From: Caenorhabditis elegans
Taxonomy: Eukaryota; Nematoda; Chromadorea; Rhabditida; Rhabditidae
Length of the DNA stretch: 64,000 nt
Assembly: GCF_000002985.6 (NCBI RefSeq)
Contig: NC_003280.10
Coordinates: 186,001 to 250,000 of the forward strand
Reading direction: 5' to 3'
Shown here piece after piece: positions 34,622-47,394 of the stretch. The first letter of the stretch is position 1; each line of letters starts with the position of its first letter. The notes beneath the pieces were generated by a model. The model saw nothing but the letters and a program-made list of their open reading frames with translations. It ran no database searches and had not been told where the DNA came from. The translations under genes were made by a program, and so were the position numbers.

Positions 34622-37118
34622 TATTTGATGATGTTGATGATCTGGAAAATAGTTTTTTTTTAGTTTTGAAATCAGAAATAACATGAGAAATGCAGAAAAT
34701 GATGACAAAAGCGAAATTCTCGTCGAGACCCGGACGAGAAAACGAGGCGTGCGCCTTTAAAAATTACAGTATGACAAAAATGATGACAATTCGGAAAATT
34801 GCGAAATTTTTGTTTTTTTTGTGAAGGAACAGTTGAAAAACATGCGGGTTCCTCCCAAAAAAATTATTAAATAAATTTTTCGATGACTATTTGGGATAAA
34901 AATTAGTGAAATGAGCAATTCTAGTCGAGACCCAAATGAGAAAACAAGGTACGCGCCTTTAAAAATACAGTAGAGTGGAAAATTTAAAAAAAAACGAATG
35001 AAAAAGTTTTTTTTTCTCGGGAAACCATCTAGTCTAGAAACGCGGCGTATCGAAAACTAGGACTAATCGATATTAGGATGCTAGGTAAGGCTCAAAATTT
35101 ATAGATTGACTTGTTACAGGAGTTTCCATGAAGGGAAAATTGGGAAGACTCGGGAAATGATGACAAAATTAAGGCTTGGTCTCGAGGAAAATTCGCCAAA
35201 ATCAATAGCATTTCAATAGTTAAAGCCTTTTGAAGGCCCCAGCAACAACAGCAAGCAGGTCGATTGAGACCCAATGCCAGTCAGTGTCTAGCCGCGTCTG
35301 CGTCTCTCGCCTCCATTCGTGCTCTCTCGCACCGCGCCCGGGCCTGCTTCTCACCCATTTTCACGGTGTCTGGCGGGTCTCTTCAACTATCACGTGTTAT
35401 ATTTCGTCTCTCGTGTGTTCCCTCGCACTCACTCGAAACGTCAGGAGTGAGACAGAAGAAGAAGAAGAAGAGGAGGAGGCGAACGAGAACATTGATTGAT
35501 GAATGGTGGTGAAATGCGAGAAGAAGGACGAAAAAAATATTGTAATGTACCTTTAAAGTTCATGAGAACAGCTGACTAATTGACTGACAAAATGAGAAAA
35601 TCGATTTTAGCTCGATTTTAGCCGGAAAATTTAAGAACATTTTAGAAAATCGCATGGGCAGCTATAAAAGAGCCCACAGGATGATATAGTTTGGACTTTT
35701 TGTAGCTTGTAGTTTTGGCGGAGCATCAAGATTTTCTAAAACTAGGAACATTTACCTCTGAAAATTAACACGTGGCTGGTACGAAACAGTTGGCTAGTAC
35801 AACAAATCAAGTGATCGCAAATGAGTAAAACTTTCGAAATAAACAATTTTTTGAACTATAAAGTCATTAATTTGAAAAAGGAGTCACGTGGATTAAAAAA
35901 AAAGATTTAGCGCGGAGATCAAAACTTTTTGTTAAACAATTATTAAATTTTTGGTCTACTTTGAATGTTCTGCCAATTTGCCGGATTTTTCAATTCCGGC
36001 AATTTGACAATTTGTCGGAAAAATTGTTTGCCGCCCACCCCTGATTTAAATTCCGCGTAAAACTCATAAAAGTACTTTTTTTGACGATTTGCTGGAAAAA
36101 CGGCAATTGCCGAAAATTGTCGGCAAATCTGATATTCAGCGACCGGCAAACCGGCAATTTGCAGAAAATCAAAAAATTCCTGGCAAAATCTGATATTTGG
36201 AAAACCGGCAATTTTCCGGAATTGAAAATATCAAAATTTCCCGCAAATCAGAAATTTGCAGAAAATTAAAAATTTTGGCTAATCTGATATCCGGCAAATC
36301 GGCCGAAAATTAAAAGTTCCGGAAAATCGGCAAACCGGCAATTTGCCGGAATTGAAAATTTCTGGCAAGTCGGCAAATTGCCGGAATTGGAAATTTCTGG
36401 CAAATTGGCAATCTGCCGGAATCGAAAATTTCTGGCAAATCGGCAATTTGCCGGAATTTAAATTTCCGGCAAATTAGCAAATTGCCGGAAAAACGGCAAT
36501 TGCCGAAAATTTTCGGCAAGTTGTGGTTTTGCACATTTTTTTCTTTGAAAAACTTTAAAAACTCAAAAAAAAAACTGCCAATCGAAAATCCCACTTCAAT
36601 TCCCCCTGAAAACAGAAAAACACATAAATTTTCAGAATAAAATAAGAAATTTCAGACCAAAAAACTGAAAAATTAACAAAAGCTTTAAAAAAATCCAGAA
36701 AAAAGCGAAATGTTCATATTTTTCAACCAGAAAGGTGTGGCGAAGGCAGTTAACACGAGTCTAAAAAATCTGAAAATTATTTTCAGCGAAAAAAATAATT
36801 TCAGAATTTTCGATAAAAACCAGAAAAATCGAAGGACCAAAAAAAAATGATAGAAAGTGAAATTAAACGGGGGGAGAAAATGAAATGTTATAAGAAAATG
36901 ATACTATTTTGATGACACGCTGCTATTGACTACAAACTACAGAATTTGATAGCAGCGCGTGGTTTTTGTTGAATTTAAACATTGAAAAAAAAGGAAAAAA
37001 GGGTAATCAATTAATAAACCGAACAAATAACGAGAGAGAGAGAGAGAACAAACAAATAAAAAACAAAACAAAAAACAATTTTCTAGGGGAAAAAATCATA
37101 AACTAGAGAAATGAAGAG
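34622..37118. other. Spacer upstream of ubxn-3
   Basis: 2.5 kb without a supported gene. It contains two copies of a CGAGACCC...GCGCCTTTAAAAA phrase (34720-34770 and 34924-34975), a C/T-rich region near 35280-35350, a GAAGAAGAAG run at 35455 and repeats at 35950-36535. The ubxn-3 promoter must lie in its left part. Confidence 0.5.
35950..36535. repeat. TTGCCGGAA-type repeat cluster
   Basis: One element ends at GCCGCCCACCCCTGATTTAA near 36045. A second runs from about 36085 to 36530 with at least four CCGGCAATTTGCCGGAATTGAAAATTT-like units of about 40 bases. The minus-strand open frame 36594-36310 is made of these units. Confidence 0.7.
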
Positions 37119-40100
37119 CTAATGAAATGGATTACAGTCGGTACAGTACCATTCGTCAAGTGGAGCAGCCAATAGTCCAACACATTCGAAATGGAACCAT
37201 TTGATGGGACACTGGAAGAAAAATATATAAATTTTAAGTTGTTTTGGAAAAATTCGATTTTAAATTTTTTTAAGGAAAAAAAAAATACCTGGTTTTCAAT
37301 TTAACTTTTCTGGAAAATTCGAAGTTTTGGGCAAATTTTTCAAAAATTTCAAACTTAAACGTACATTTTTGTTCTCGCACTCGACCATCATACCCGAATT
37401 GATATTCTGCAAAAAAAACAAATAAATTATTTCAATTAATAAAAAAGAACTATATAACTCATTATTTTTGACTACAATTGCCGGAATTTAAAATTTTCTG
37501 CAAATCGGCAAATTGCCGGATTGAATATTTTCGGCAAATCGGCAAATTGCCGGAATTGAAAATTCCCGGCAAATCGGCAAATTGCTGGAATTGAAAATTT
37601 CCGACAAATCTGCAAAATGCCGGAACTGAAATTTCCGGAAATCGGCAAATCGGCAAACCGGCAAATTGCTACAAACTACAAAAAAACTACAAAGACCACA
37701 CACCATTCCATTGCAAATGCACCATTCCTCTTGTTCACGATATTTTTTTGTTCTCTCTCGGTTCGATATGATCATTTCAGTGACGCGGTCTGTTAGTCTG
37801 AAAATATGAAAATTTCAAAAAAACTATATTTAAATCTGAAAAATATACACTTTTTATTCAAAAAAAAGGCCGGAACTAGCAATATTTTTGGAAAAATCAT
37901 ATTACTTTTGGGGAATTTTTATATTGAATTTCACTAAAATGGTATCTATGCAGAAAAAAAAATTTAAAATTATTAAAAAATTCAGTAAAATCTCTGGAAA
38001 AGCATCAAAATAGCCAAGAAATAGATGGGCTTATCGTTTTTTTTTTAAATTTTTTTAAAAATTTCATTTTTTTAAATTGTGCTCGAAATTACTTGATATC
38101 TGCAATTTTAATTCTTGAAAGTTTTTTTTTAATTCAAAATTAAAAAAGAAAAATGAAATAAAATCCTAAAATAAGCTCCGCCCATATCTGGGCTGTTTTA
38201 AGTTTTGAAATCAAGTTTTCTCGTTTTTTTTCCAGTGCTTTCTGGTCTAAATTGGATAATTGGAAATGTATTCTAACTGGCCTAGCTGGACAACTTTAGA
38301 AAAAAAAACAAATTGTAAAGCAGAAATTAGGCTCCGCCCGTATCTTGGCTATTTTGATTTTTGAGTCAAATTCTCTCAAATTCAAATATTCAAAAAAAAA
38401 AACGAATTGTATAAATTATGGTTAAATTTCGTAAAAGTGAAATTTATTTGAAAAAGCATTGAAATAGCCAAGAAATAGGCGGGGCCTATTATTTAAAATT
38501 ACGCATTTACTAAATTTTAATATTGTGCTCAAAATTATTTGGCCCAAGATAAAGTTTTTGTCCTAAAAGTTTTTTAAAATCAAAAATTGAAAAAATGAAA
38601 TAAAATCCTAAAATAGGCTCCGCCCATATCTTAGGCTGTTTGAGTTTTGGAATCAAGTTTTCTCGTTTTTTTTTTCATTTTTTAAAAATTTTAATTGAAT
38701 ATTTAGAAATACCACCCTGGGCCTTATTGATCAATCGTAAACTTTAGAAAAATTAAATGTTTTAAAAGCTGAAAATGAAAGAAAATAGGCTACGCCCATA
38801 AAATGGCTCTTTCGCTTTTTGAGTCAAATTCAATCAAATTTGAATAATGTTTATGTTTCAAATTCAAATTTTTCAGAAAATGAGAATTCTAAAAATTGTG
38901 GTTAAATTGTATAAAAGTGAAATTTCTTCGCAAAAAAAAAACATCAAAATAGCCAAGAAATGGGCAGGGCCAATTTTTTTCAAATTACGCATTTACTAAA
39001 TTTTAATATTGTGCTCAAAATTATTTGACCCAAGATAAAGTTTTTTGTCCTAAAAGTTTTTTAAAATCAAAAATAGAAACAATATCTTGACTGTTTGAGT
39101 TTTGAAATCAAGTTTTCTCGTTTTTTCCAGGATTTTCTGATTTTGAATTGGAAATTTAGAAATTTAACATAACTGACCCAACTGATTAATTGTAAACTTT
39201 AGAAAAATTAAATGTTTTAAAAGCTGAAATTGAAAGAAAATAGGCTCCGCTCATAAAATGGCTCTTTCGCTTTTTAAATCAAATTCCCTCAAATTTGAAT
39301 AATTTTTTTGTTTCAAATTCGAATGTTTCAGAAAACAAGAATTTTATAAATTGTGATTAAATTGTATAAAAGTGAAATTTCTTCGCAAAAAAAAAACATC
39401 AAAATAGCCAAGAAATGGGCAAAGCCAATTTTTTTTAAATTACGCATTTACTAAATTTTAAAATTATGCTCAAAGTTATTTAAATTGAATATCTAGAAAT
39501 AAAACCCTGGGCATAACTGATTAATTGTAAACTTCAGAAAATAATTTTTTTTAAAGCAGAAAATAGGCTCCGCCCATAAAATGGCCCTTTCGCTTTTTGA
39601 ATCAAATTCTCTCAAATTATTAGGTCTCCAAATAAGTTCCGGGTCAAAAATCATAACTTTGTTCGCTGCGTATCGATTTTTATGAAACTGTGGGAATTTA
39701 CGTTATCAACCATGGTCTTTCATTTGACAATAGTCACAAAATTTTTTGACCACTAGGAGTGCCCTAACTCAGAGCCAATTTTTTCAGGCATTTTTCAGAT
39801 CTCGCTTCTTTTCAGGTTTCAATTGAGGTCTGTGTGCGGATTTTGCTAAGTTTAGTACACAATGTAAGAAAACAAAAAAAGTTTGGAAAAAAATCCGTCC
39901 AAAAAAAATTTTTTTCGTCGGTTGTCAAAAAATCTTCAAAAAAATTTTTGTCGAAAATTCTTGATTTTTTATACAAAAATGATGTAACCAAGTGCAAACT
40001 ATTTTTACACATACAAAACATTTCAATTTAGTGCGTCACACTGAAATAATAGCAGAAAACATATATTTTTCGAAATATTTTTGAGTTTTTGGAGTATTTC

Positions 40101-43100
40101 TCGAGATCCAAATTTCATACTCAAATGTTTTGTATGTGTAAAAATAGTTTGCACTTGGTTACATCATATTTGCATAAAAAATCAGGAATTTTCGACAAAA
40201 TTTTTTTTGAAGATTTTTTGAAGATCGACAAAAAATAAATTTTTTGGACGGATTTTTTCCCAAACTTTTTTTGTTTTCTTACATTGTGTACTAAACTTAG
40301 CAAAATCCGCACACAGACCTCAATTGAAACCTGAAAAGAAGCGAGATCTGAAAAATGTCTGAAAAAATTGGCTCTGAGTTAGGGCACTTCGGACGGTCAA
40401 AAAATTTTGTGACTATTGTCAAATGAAAGACCATGGTTGATAACCTAAATTCCCACAGTTTCATGAAAATCGATACGCAGCGAACAAAGTTATGATTTTT
40501 GACCCGGAACTTATTTGGAGACCTAATAGATAAATTTTTCTGTTTCAAATCGTAAAAAAAAGTGAAATTCAAAATCAAAAAATGCCCCAAAAGTTTCGAC
40601 GAGTATACAGTACTTTCTGGGTCTTCCACTGAAACTCGTATCGCTTATCGAACCGAACAGAGTGTTTCTCTGCGGCGGCGTGTGGCTACGCTGCTTTTCG
40701 TATCGAATAATCGTTGAATCGCTGAACGATGAGACTGCTGCTGCTGTTGCAACCGCTGGTGGTGCTCGTGCTGCCTATATATAGTGATGAGGTGAGTAGG
40801 ATGATGGAATAAGTATTAACCATGTACATGCATGCAGATAAATGATATGGCATTTTTTTTGTTGAATTGTTAGGGTAAATTTGAATTTTGTAGAGTTTAA
40901 GAGTGTAGAATCAACGTTAAAAATGGATTTTAAAGTTATATATTTTTTCAATTTTTTTTTCTGAAAACTGAATTCGTTTGAATATTGAAATAGATTTCCT
41001 TCTGAAAAATATTACGATAAATTACTGTAGATCAACAATGTGTGTTTCTTTTTTGAAAATTCGATTCAGTTATGAATTTTTGTGAATTGGGAAAAAAAGT
41101 CAGTCTTACACATTTAAATAAATTTTAGAAATAACTCTAGTGAAAGATAAAAATAAATCAATTTTTAATTTAAAAAAATTGATTTTCGAATTTTAACATT
41201 CTAAGGATATAATATTTTTTTAAAAACTGAATTACACTGTACCGAAATTTTTTTTGAATTTGAGACTTTGCTTTTCGGTCCAAAACTACCAAATTTCGTA
41301 ATTAGACGATCTGAAAATTTTTCAAAAAAAAAAAAACGTTATGGCCGCTCAAAGTTTTGGAAAAAATGGTCAATTTTTTAGCTAAAACCTCAAATTTTGG
41401 CAACTTTTTAGTTATTTGATTATCATCTTTTAATGCAGGTCTTCCCAATTTATTGCGGGTTATTTCGTTAATTGAGATGCTTTTTCGGTGGATGCGAGCA
41501 CAAATATGCCACAATTTTGTGCTCACGAAAAAGCATCTCAATTGAATAAATAACACGTAATAAATTGCGAAAGCATGCATTAATGAATAATAATCAAATA
41601 ACTGAAAAGTTGACAAAATTTGAAATATTAGCTAAAAATTGACCAATTTTTCCAAAACTTTGAGCGGCCATAGCTTTTTTTGGTGAAATTGAAATTTTCA
41701 GAGCGTCTTACAACGAATTTTGGTAGTTTTTCTCCAGTTTAAGTTTAAAAAAGCATAGTCTCAAATTTCGGTACTCCACCTTTAAAAAAATTTTTCAAAT
41801 TTTCTTTTCTCCTACTATTTTTTCAAGTTTCATCAGCAACTACACTACGCTTTCTTCGTGCTGCGGAGCAATTTTTTTTTTAAATTTTTTCTATGAAATT
41901 TAATTTGCAACCGAAAAAAAAATGTCGTCCCATACATTATTAGCTCTTTTATGTGTAAAACTTTGGCTGCTCATTGCTGATGCTCCAGGATGACGGAAAT
42001 CATCATAATTCTCCGATTTGTGATCCTTCGGGTACAAATCCATCCCGCAGACGTCTGCAAAAAAAAAACAATTTAAAATTAAATTGATGGTTCTCAACAG
42101 GGCTACCGGGTTTTCCGGTTTTCCAAAAAAAAATCGAAAAATTTACGGTTTTACTTTGTTAGAGGATTTAAATTTTTTTTTCAAACTTCCGCACTGCAAC
42201 TTTTTCCTCACGAGGGACGAGGAAAAGTGGTTTCTAGGCCATGGCCGAGGGGCCGACAAGTCTCAGCGGCCATTTATCTTGCTTGGTTTTCCGCCTGTTT
42301 TCTTTCGTTTTTCACAGCTTTTTCCCGTTTTTTCTTATTAAAACTGATAAATAAATACTTTTTGCAGATGCTAAAACAACTTCCAAGTAAAAAATTATGT
42401 ATTCAGTGGGCAAGCAGCGGTGAAAGTGGGCATTGTAATATGATGGATTACGGGAATACAAAACCTAAACTTTTTCTGAAACATGATACATATGATGCTT
42501 AGATGCTGAAATTACCTGATTTTCATAACGAGACCGCTGAAAAAGTTTTGAGGTTTTCAAAATTCAACTTTTTGTGCGAAAATCTCGACTTTTTCACCAA
42601 AAAAGTTGAATTTTGGAAACCTCAAAACTTTTTCAGCGGTCTCGTTATGAAAATCAGGTAGTCTCAGCATTTAAGCAGCATATGTATCATGTTTCAGAAA
42701 AAGTTTAGGTTTTGTATTCCCGTAATCCATCATATTACAATGCCCACTTTCACCACTGCTTGCCCACTGAATACATGATTTTTTTACTTGGAAATTGTTT
42801 TAGCATCTGCAAAAAATATTTATTTATCAGTTTTATTAAGAAAAAACAAAAAAAATCGATGAAAAACGAAAGAAAACAGGCGGAAAACAAAGCAAGATAA
42901 ATGGCCGCTGAAACTTGTCGGCCCCTCGGCCATGGCCTAGAAACCACTTTTCCTCGTCCTTCGTGAGGAAAAAGTTGCAGTGTTCCGATTTTCAGCATTT
43001 TTTATTGGTTTTTTAATCGAAAAAGTTTTATCAAAAAAAATCGGCTTTTCCAGTGTTTCGGACTCCAAACTACAAAACACCCCTACCCGATTCAGTAACA

Positions 43101-46100
43101 TCCAATACATCCATCATTCCTCTTGGTGGTGATGGTAATCCTGCAAAGCAATCGAGAAGTTCAGCTTCTTCTTCCTCACACAGTTCCATTAAACTGCTCC
43201 CATTCATCATTTTTGATGACGTCATTCCCATATCGTCATCGTTATTCCATTGATTCAGCGCGAACGATTCGTAATCACCAGTGTCGACTTCTCTCTGAAA
43301 TTGAAAAAAATTATTTTTTATTTTTTATTACAATTTTTGTAGTTTGTGTAGTAGGCTAAACTACGAAGCTGCAAAAAAATTAATTCAAGTTCTTTTTGGT
43401 GCTGCTATAATTGTAGTTTGTAGCAGGGGTGGGCGGAAATTGCAGCTGAGCAACCATAATTTTCGGCAAATCGGCAAATGGATGGTACGCCGATTTGCTG
43501 GAAATTTTCAATTCCGGCAATTTTCCGATTTACCGGATATAAGATGTGCCTCAATTCCGGCAAACTCCCGATTTGCCGATTGCCGGAAATTTTCAAATCC
43601 GACAATTTGCCAGTTTGCAGGAAGTATTCATTTTGGGAAAATTGGTCGGTTTGCCGATTTGCCGGAACTTTTCATTTTCTACAAATTGCCGATAGCCGAA
43701 AATTCATAGAATGGGTACAATTTTGCTGATTTGAATCGCAATTCTGAAATTTTGGCGGGAAATTCTAATTTTCAGAAAAAAAAACATTTTAGCGAGAAAT
43801 TTAAATTTTCTGAGAAATTATTTTTCAAGTTTTTCTCCGAGGAAAGCCAACCTTAACATCAAACTTGGACAATTTCTGCTCCTCTTTCCGCATTTTCTCG
43901 TTCTTTTTCTTCATATATTTTGACAATTTCTTCGTATTCTGACTGCCACCACATTCCGATGGTTCCATACTGGAACGAGCACTCGATGCATTCGAATCCA
44001 CCGGAAATCGATCGAAATGTGCCATTTTGAAGGCGTTACGCGGACGTCCGGGGCCTTTCTTCAGTGATGACCTGTGAAAATTATTATTTGAGGGGTTTTT
44101 TTCAATTTCAATCTTTTCAAGAATGTAGAAAGAGTCTGTAAAAATTAGAATTTTCAGTAATTTTTCTCAGAAAAATTGAAAATTCCTAGTTTTTACTGTT
44201 TGATTTTCCCGATAAAAATCGATTCAAAAATGTTATTCATTATTATTAATTTTAACAATTTTTGACCAATTTTTTGAAAAAAAATTCAGCTTTCAATAAT
44301 TTTACAGAGAAAAATAATTTTTTTGGTTTTCAATTTCTCTAATTTTCAATAAAAATGGTCCTAAATAAATCCAAATCTTCTAAATATAGAACATTTTAGA
44401 TTTTCAAAATTTTTCTTATAAATATCGAAAAAATTTACTTTTATTTTTGAATGAAAATCAGAAAATTCCTTTTTTCAGCTTTTTGGAAAAAAAATGGTAT
44501 TGGAATACAATTATATAGAAAATTATAGATTTTTTAAAAAAGTTCTTATAAAAAACGGAAAAATCTGAAGAAAAAAAAACCAACTCAATTTTTCCTTATT
44601 TTCTCATTGAAAATGGGAAAATTCCGGTATTTTGTTGGCGTTTTTTAAGCTTTCAATAATTTCGGAAAATCCGTTTAAAAAAAAGAATAAAAAATGATTT
44701 TTCAGATTTCTCCGATTTTTTTAAAAATCATTTTTTTTAATCTAAAAATTTATATATTTTTAGTGAAAAAAATTTGAAACAATGTTTCGCTTTTCGAATT
44801 TTTATTTAATTTTTTGAAATTTTCTTCCCAATCGAATCGTAGGTTGTAGTTTGTAGTTCCACCAACTTTTCTCTCTTAGTGAACAGTGTTCCACTACTTG
44901 TCGAAGCTCTATCATCGTCAGTCATCACAGAATATTCACGAGTACGTTGTCTGCCAGAGTTTGTAGTTCGAACATTTGGAATCGAGCTTTGATATTCTCC
45001 ACGGTAATTCTTGTCCAGAGTTTGATAGAATACTGCAAAAAATTAATAACTACAGAAAAGCATAGTAACTATTTTAAATGCAAAATTGAGCTTTTGCTAT
45101 TCACAATGTCAGAAATTATAAAATTAAAAATTAAACGAAAAGCCATATTTATATTCAGAAAAGTGAGAAAAACACCTATAAAATCTGCAATTTGTCGGAT
45201 TTTCCTACTTTTCAAAGGTGGAGTACCGAAATTTGAGACTTTGCTTTTTTAGACCCAAAATGACCCAAAACTACCGAATTTCGTTATGAGACATTCTGAA
45301 AATTTCTCAAAAAAAAGTTATGGCTGTTTAAAGTTCGGCAAAATAAGGCCCATTTTCAGCTAAAATCAAAATTTTCTCCACTTCTCGGTGTCGTAACGTC
45401 TGAAACCTAATCTTTATTTATTTATCACTTTTTAATAAATATTGTGGCCTTTGATTGTGCGTTTATTCGTTGATTTAAGTACATTTATGGTCTTTGGGGC
45501 ACAAATAAAAGTTACATTTTGCGTCTAAAAAAAACAAAGTCAAATTTCGGTACTCCACCTTCAAAATAGATTCATAGGATACGTACAATTGTATCGATGA
45601 AAATTGAAATTTCCAAAAAAAATGTGCAAAACCACAATTTGCCGATTTTTTTCAGCTGTCGGAAACTACAAACTACACAATTTCTGGCATTTGTTTTACC
45701 TCGTTCCCTCTGTTCCGTAGATCCTGGATTGTCTGTTTCGAGTTCACACTTGCAATGATAGGCGAGTTCATTCAATTTCGTATAGACCGCCTGTACTGTA
45801 CGGTGATTTCGTTCGGCGAGCAGCGTCTTCTTCTCGGCGAGCTCTCTGATGCGGCATTTGAGATCGGCCAATTTACGGCCGGCCTCGACGCGTTCCTTCT
45901 CTGATTTTTGGGTGTCAAACATGATTTTCTCGAATTTCTGAGCTTCTGCTGAGTCTACATCGATCTGCTCATCCCATTTAGTGACTCGTGCCAGTCGTTT
46001 TGTCATTTCTTCGTTCATACCTTCCATTACTGCAAAAATAGAGATTTTTGTAGTTTGTAGTCTAACAGTGTTAAAAAGGTTTTTTTTTTCAAGAAAAATC

Positions 46101-46718
46101 GATTTTTCCAGCAAATTTTCGGTTTTTTTCAAGAAAAATCGATTTTTCCAGCAAATTTTCGGTTTTTTCAAGAAAAATCGAAATTTTTTTGGTTTTTAAG
46201 AAAACTTACGAATAAATACGCAGAAAACCTCTCATTTTTGAAAAATGAGGGCATTTAAGAAAACAAAAAACACTTAAAAAATTTAGAAATGCCTTATAAT
46301 TCTTAAAAACCGATTTTTTCTGAAATGTCAAAATTTTTCAGTGTTCTTCAAAAAAAAAAAGTGAAAAACCACAATTTGCCGAAAATATTCGGAAATATCG
46401 TTTTTCCGGCAAATTCGATATAGACAGTTTGCCGGAAATTTCCGATTCCGTCGATTTCCGGTTTGCCGGAAGTTTTCAATTTCCGCAAACTGCCGATTTC
46501 CTGTTTGCCGGAAATTTCAGTTCCGGCAATTCGCCGGAAATTTCCATTCCGGCTGAATTTCTGCAATTTCGAAAAAAAAAGTTAAACCACACAATTTGCC
46601 GAAACTTTTCGGCAATTGCTGTTTTTCCGGCAAATTCGGCAATTTGCCGGAAATCTTAATTTTCGGCAATTTTCTTACAATCGTTGATATCATCCATATA
46701 ATGCTGCATGTTGGTCAT
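37119..46718 (-). CDS. ING3-like PHD-finger chromatin protein
   Basis: Ten exons on the minus strand give 490 residues: 46718-46679, 46029-45700, 45032-44867, 44071-43852, 43294-43087, 42054-41936, 40774-40614, 37797-37704, 37406-37365 and 37211-37119. The N-terminal 125 residues match the ING helical region, with KCELETDNPGSTEQRER very like ING3. A long low-complexity middle follows. The C-terminus is an ING-type PHD finger: WCICNGM, MMVECENKNCPIKWFHFECV and WYCTDC supply the Cys4-His-Cys3 zinc ligands; such fingers bind histone H3 trimethylated on Lys4. ING3 proteins are subunits of NuA4/TIP60-type acetyltransferase complexes, so nuclear action is inferred. Introns total about 8 kb and are packed with repeats. 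The exon 40774-40614 is Ala-rich and low complexity, the least certain piece. It may be Y43H11AL.1, but that name is from memory. Confidence 0.82.
37480..37675. repeat. TTGCCGGAA-type repeat in an ING-gene intron
   Basis: About five units of roughly 40 bases with the words AATTGCCGGAATTGAAAATT and CCGGCAAATCGGCAAATTG, adjacent to a GCTACAAACTACA motif and the exon 37797-37704. Confidence 0.75.
37990..39610. repeat. Four-copy tandem repeat of about 455-485 bp
   Basis: The phrase AGCCAAGAAAT recurs near 38012, 38467, 38951 and 39405. Each unit also carries ATAGGCTCCGCCCAT or a variant and GAATCAAGTTTTCTCG or GAGTCAAATTC. Units are diverged. The array fills much of the 2.8 kb intron between exons 40774-40614 and 37797-37704. 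Confidence 0.75.
39621..40525. mobile_element. Foldback element with mariner-like ends
   Basis: The left end TAGGTCTCCAAATAAGTTCC is mirrored at the right end (GGAACTTATTTGGAGACCTA). Both arms run about 400 bases with very high identity and leave a loop of about 100 bases around 40030-40110. TA flanks on both sides fit a Tc1/mariner target duplication, and the end sequence resembles mariner termini. No transposase is encoded. Mirror copies of one open frame (for example MRILLSLVHNVRKQKKFG) appear on opposite strands. Confidence 0.75.
41225..41795. repeat. Foldback element, GTACCGAAATTTGAGAC family
   Basis: The left arm has TGTACCGAAATTTTT and GAGACTTTGCTTTT. The right arm has AGCATAGTCTCAAATTTCGG and GTACTCCACCTTTAAA. 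The central part mirrors TTATTTCGTTAATTGAGATGC. A second copy lies at 45218-45566. Confidence 0.7.
42183..42985. mobile_element. Large foldback element, CACTGCAACTTTTTCC family, copy 1
   Basis: The left arm starts CACTGCAACTTTTTCCTCAC, and the right arm ends GAGGAAAAAGTTGCAGTG. Arms of about 370 bases surround a short centre near 42580. TTCCG flanks both ends, a possible 5-bp target duplication. A close relative is at 58118-58890. No transposase is visible. Confidence 0.75.
43424..43710. repeat. CAGGGGTGGGCGG element in an ING-gene intron
   Basis: It begins CAGGGGTGGGCGGAAATTGC directly after GTAGTTTGTAG and continues with CCGGCAATTTTCCGATTT words. The right terminus is not preserved. Confidence 0.65.
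45218..45566. repeat. Foldback element, GTACCGAAATTTGAGAC family, short copy
   Basis: The left end CAAAGGTGGAGTACCGAAAT is mirrored by ATTTCGGTACTCCACCTTCA at the right end. The interior has TTATGAGACATTCTG. It lies in the ING-gene intron between exons 46029-45700 and 45032-44867. Confidence 0.75.
46375..46676. repeat. TTGCCGGAA-type repeat in intron 1 of the ING gene
   Basis: Words such as TTTGCCGGAAATTTCC and TTCCGGCAATTCG alternate to within a few bases of the intron donor at 46678. Termini are not clear. Confidence 0.7.
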
Positions 46719-47394
46719 GGCTAAAACCCGTCGAGAAACCTGAAATGTTTCTGAAAATCTATAAAATCGGTTCACACATCACACAAAATATAAACTACAG
46801 CCGTTAAAACTGAAAATTGGGTCGAAAAAACTTTAAAAAAAAGGGGAAAATTCGGTTTTCTTCAAGAAAAATTCAAATGCCACGTGGTTTTTTCATCACA
46901 TAATACGCGCATAGGACAAGATTCGGGACGGGTGACAAAATTACAGACAAAATTTAAATTACAAATTTTTTGGGGGGGGGGGGGGAGGGGGAGCTAAGAG
47001 TGGTAAGGGTGTCGGGCAGGGCTGAGCGGCTGGCTGATTTTTTCGAAAAATTAATTGTTCGGTTTTTCAGATAAAAAAACGGTTTAAAAAAATTTCTATA
47101 CGTTCTCGATTTGTAGAAAACATTTCAATCTTATGTCATTTTTTTTTCTGAAATAAACGCCGAACAATCTAAAAATTTTCAACACCCTTTTGGTGGTGGG
47201 GGAGGTTAGTACAAAATATGTATATATAGATATAAGTATAATTTAAGTTAGAACATGAGAAAAATATATCAAAAAATGGAGGGTTACAAGAACAAATTAA
47301 GGTGGAAAAATTGGGGAAAAATCGATTTTCAACCGATTTCAGACCAATTTTTTTTTCAGAAAAATTAATTTAAAAACTAGTCGATTTTTTAATT
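46719..47394. other. Spacer between laat-1 and the ING gene, with poly-G
   Basis: 676 bases without a supported gene. The acceptor TTTCAG at 46742-46747, about 24 bases before the ING-gene ATG, could receive a trans-spliced leader. A G-run lies at 46972-46985, followed by AGGGGGAG. Confidence 0.5.
46972..46991 (+). repeat. Poly-G tract
   Basis: Fourteen consecutive G followed by A and five G. Like the tract at 31040, it lies in the spacer between two minus-strand genes. Confidence 0.85.

Noticed and set aside
42084..43000. Paired open frames with the same peptides on both strands (VVSRPWPRGRQ)
   Set aside because: They are the two arms of a foldback element, so mirrored frames are expected; no transposase motifs are present.
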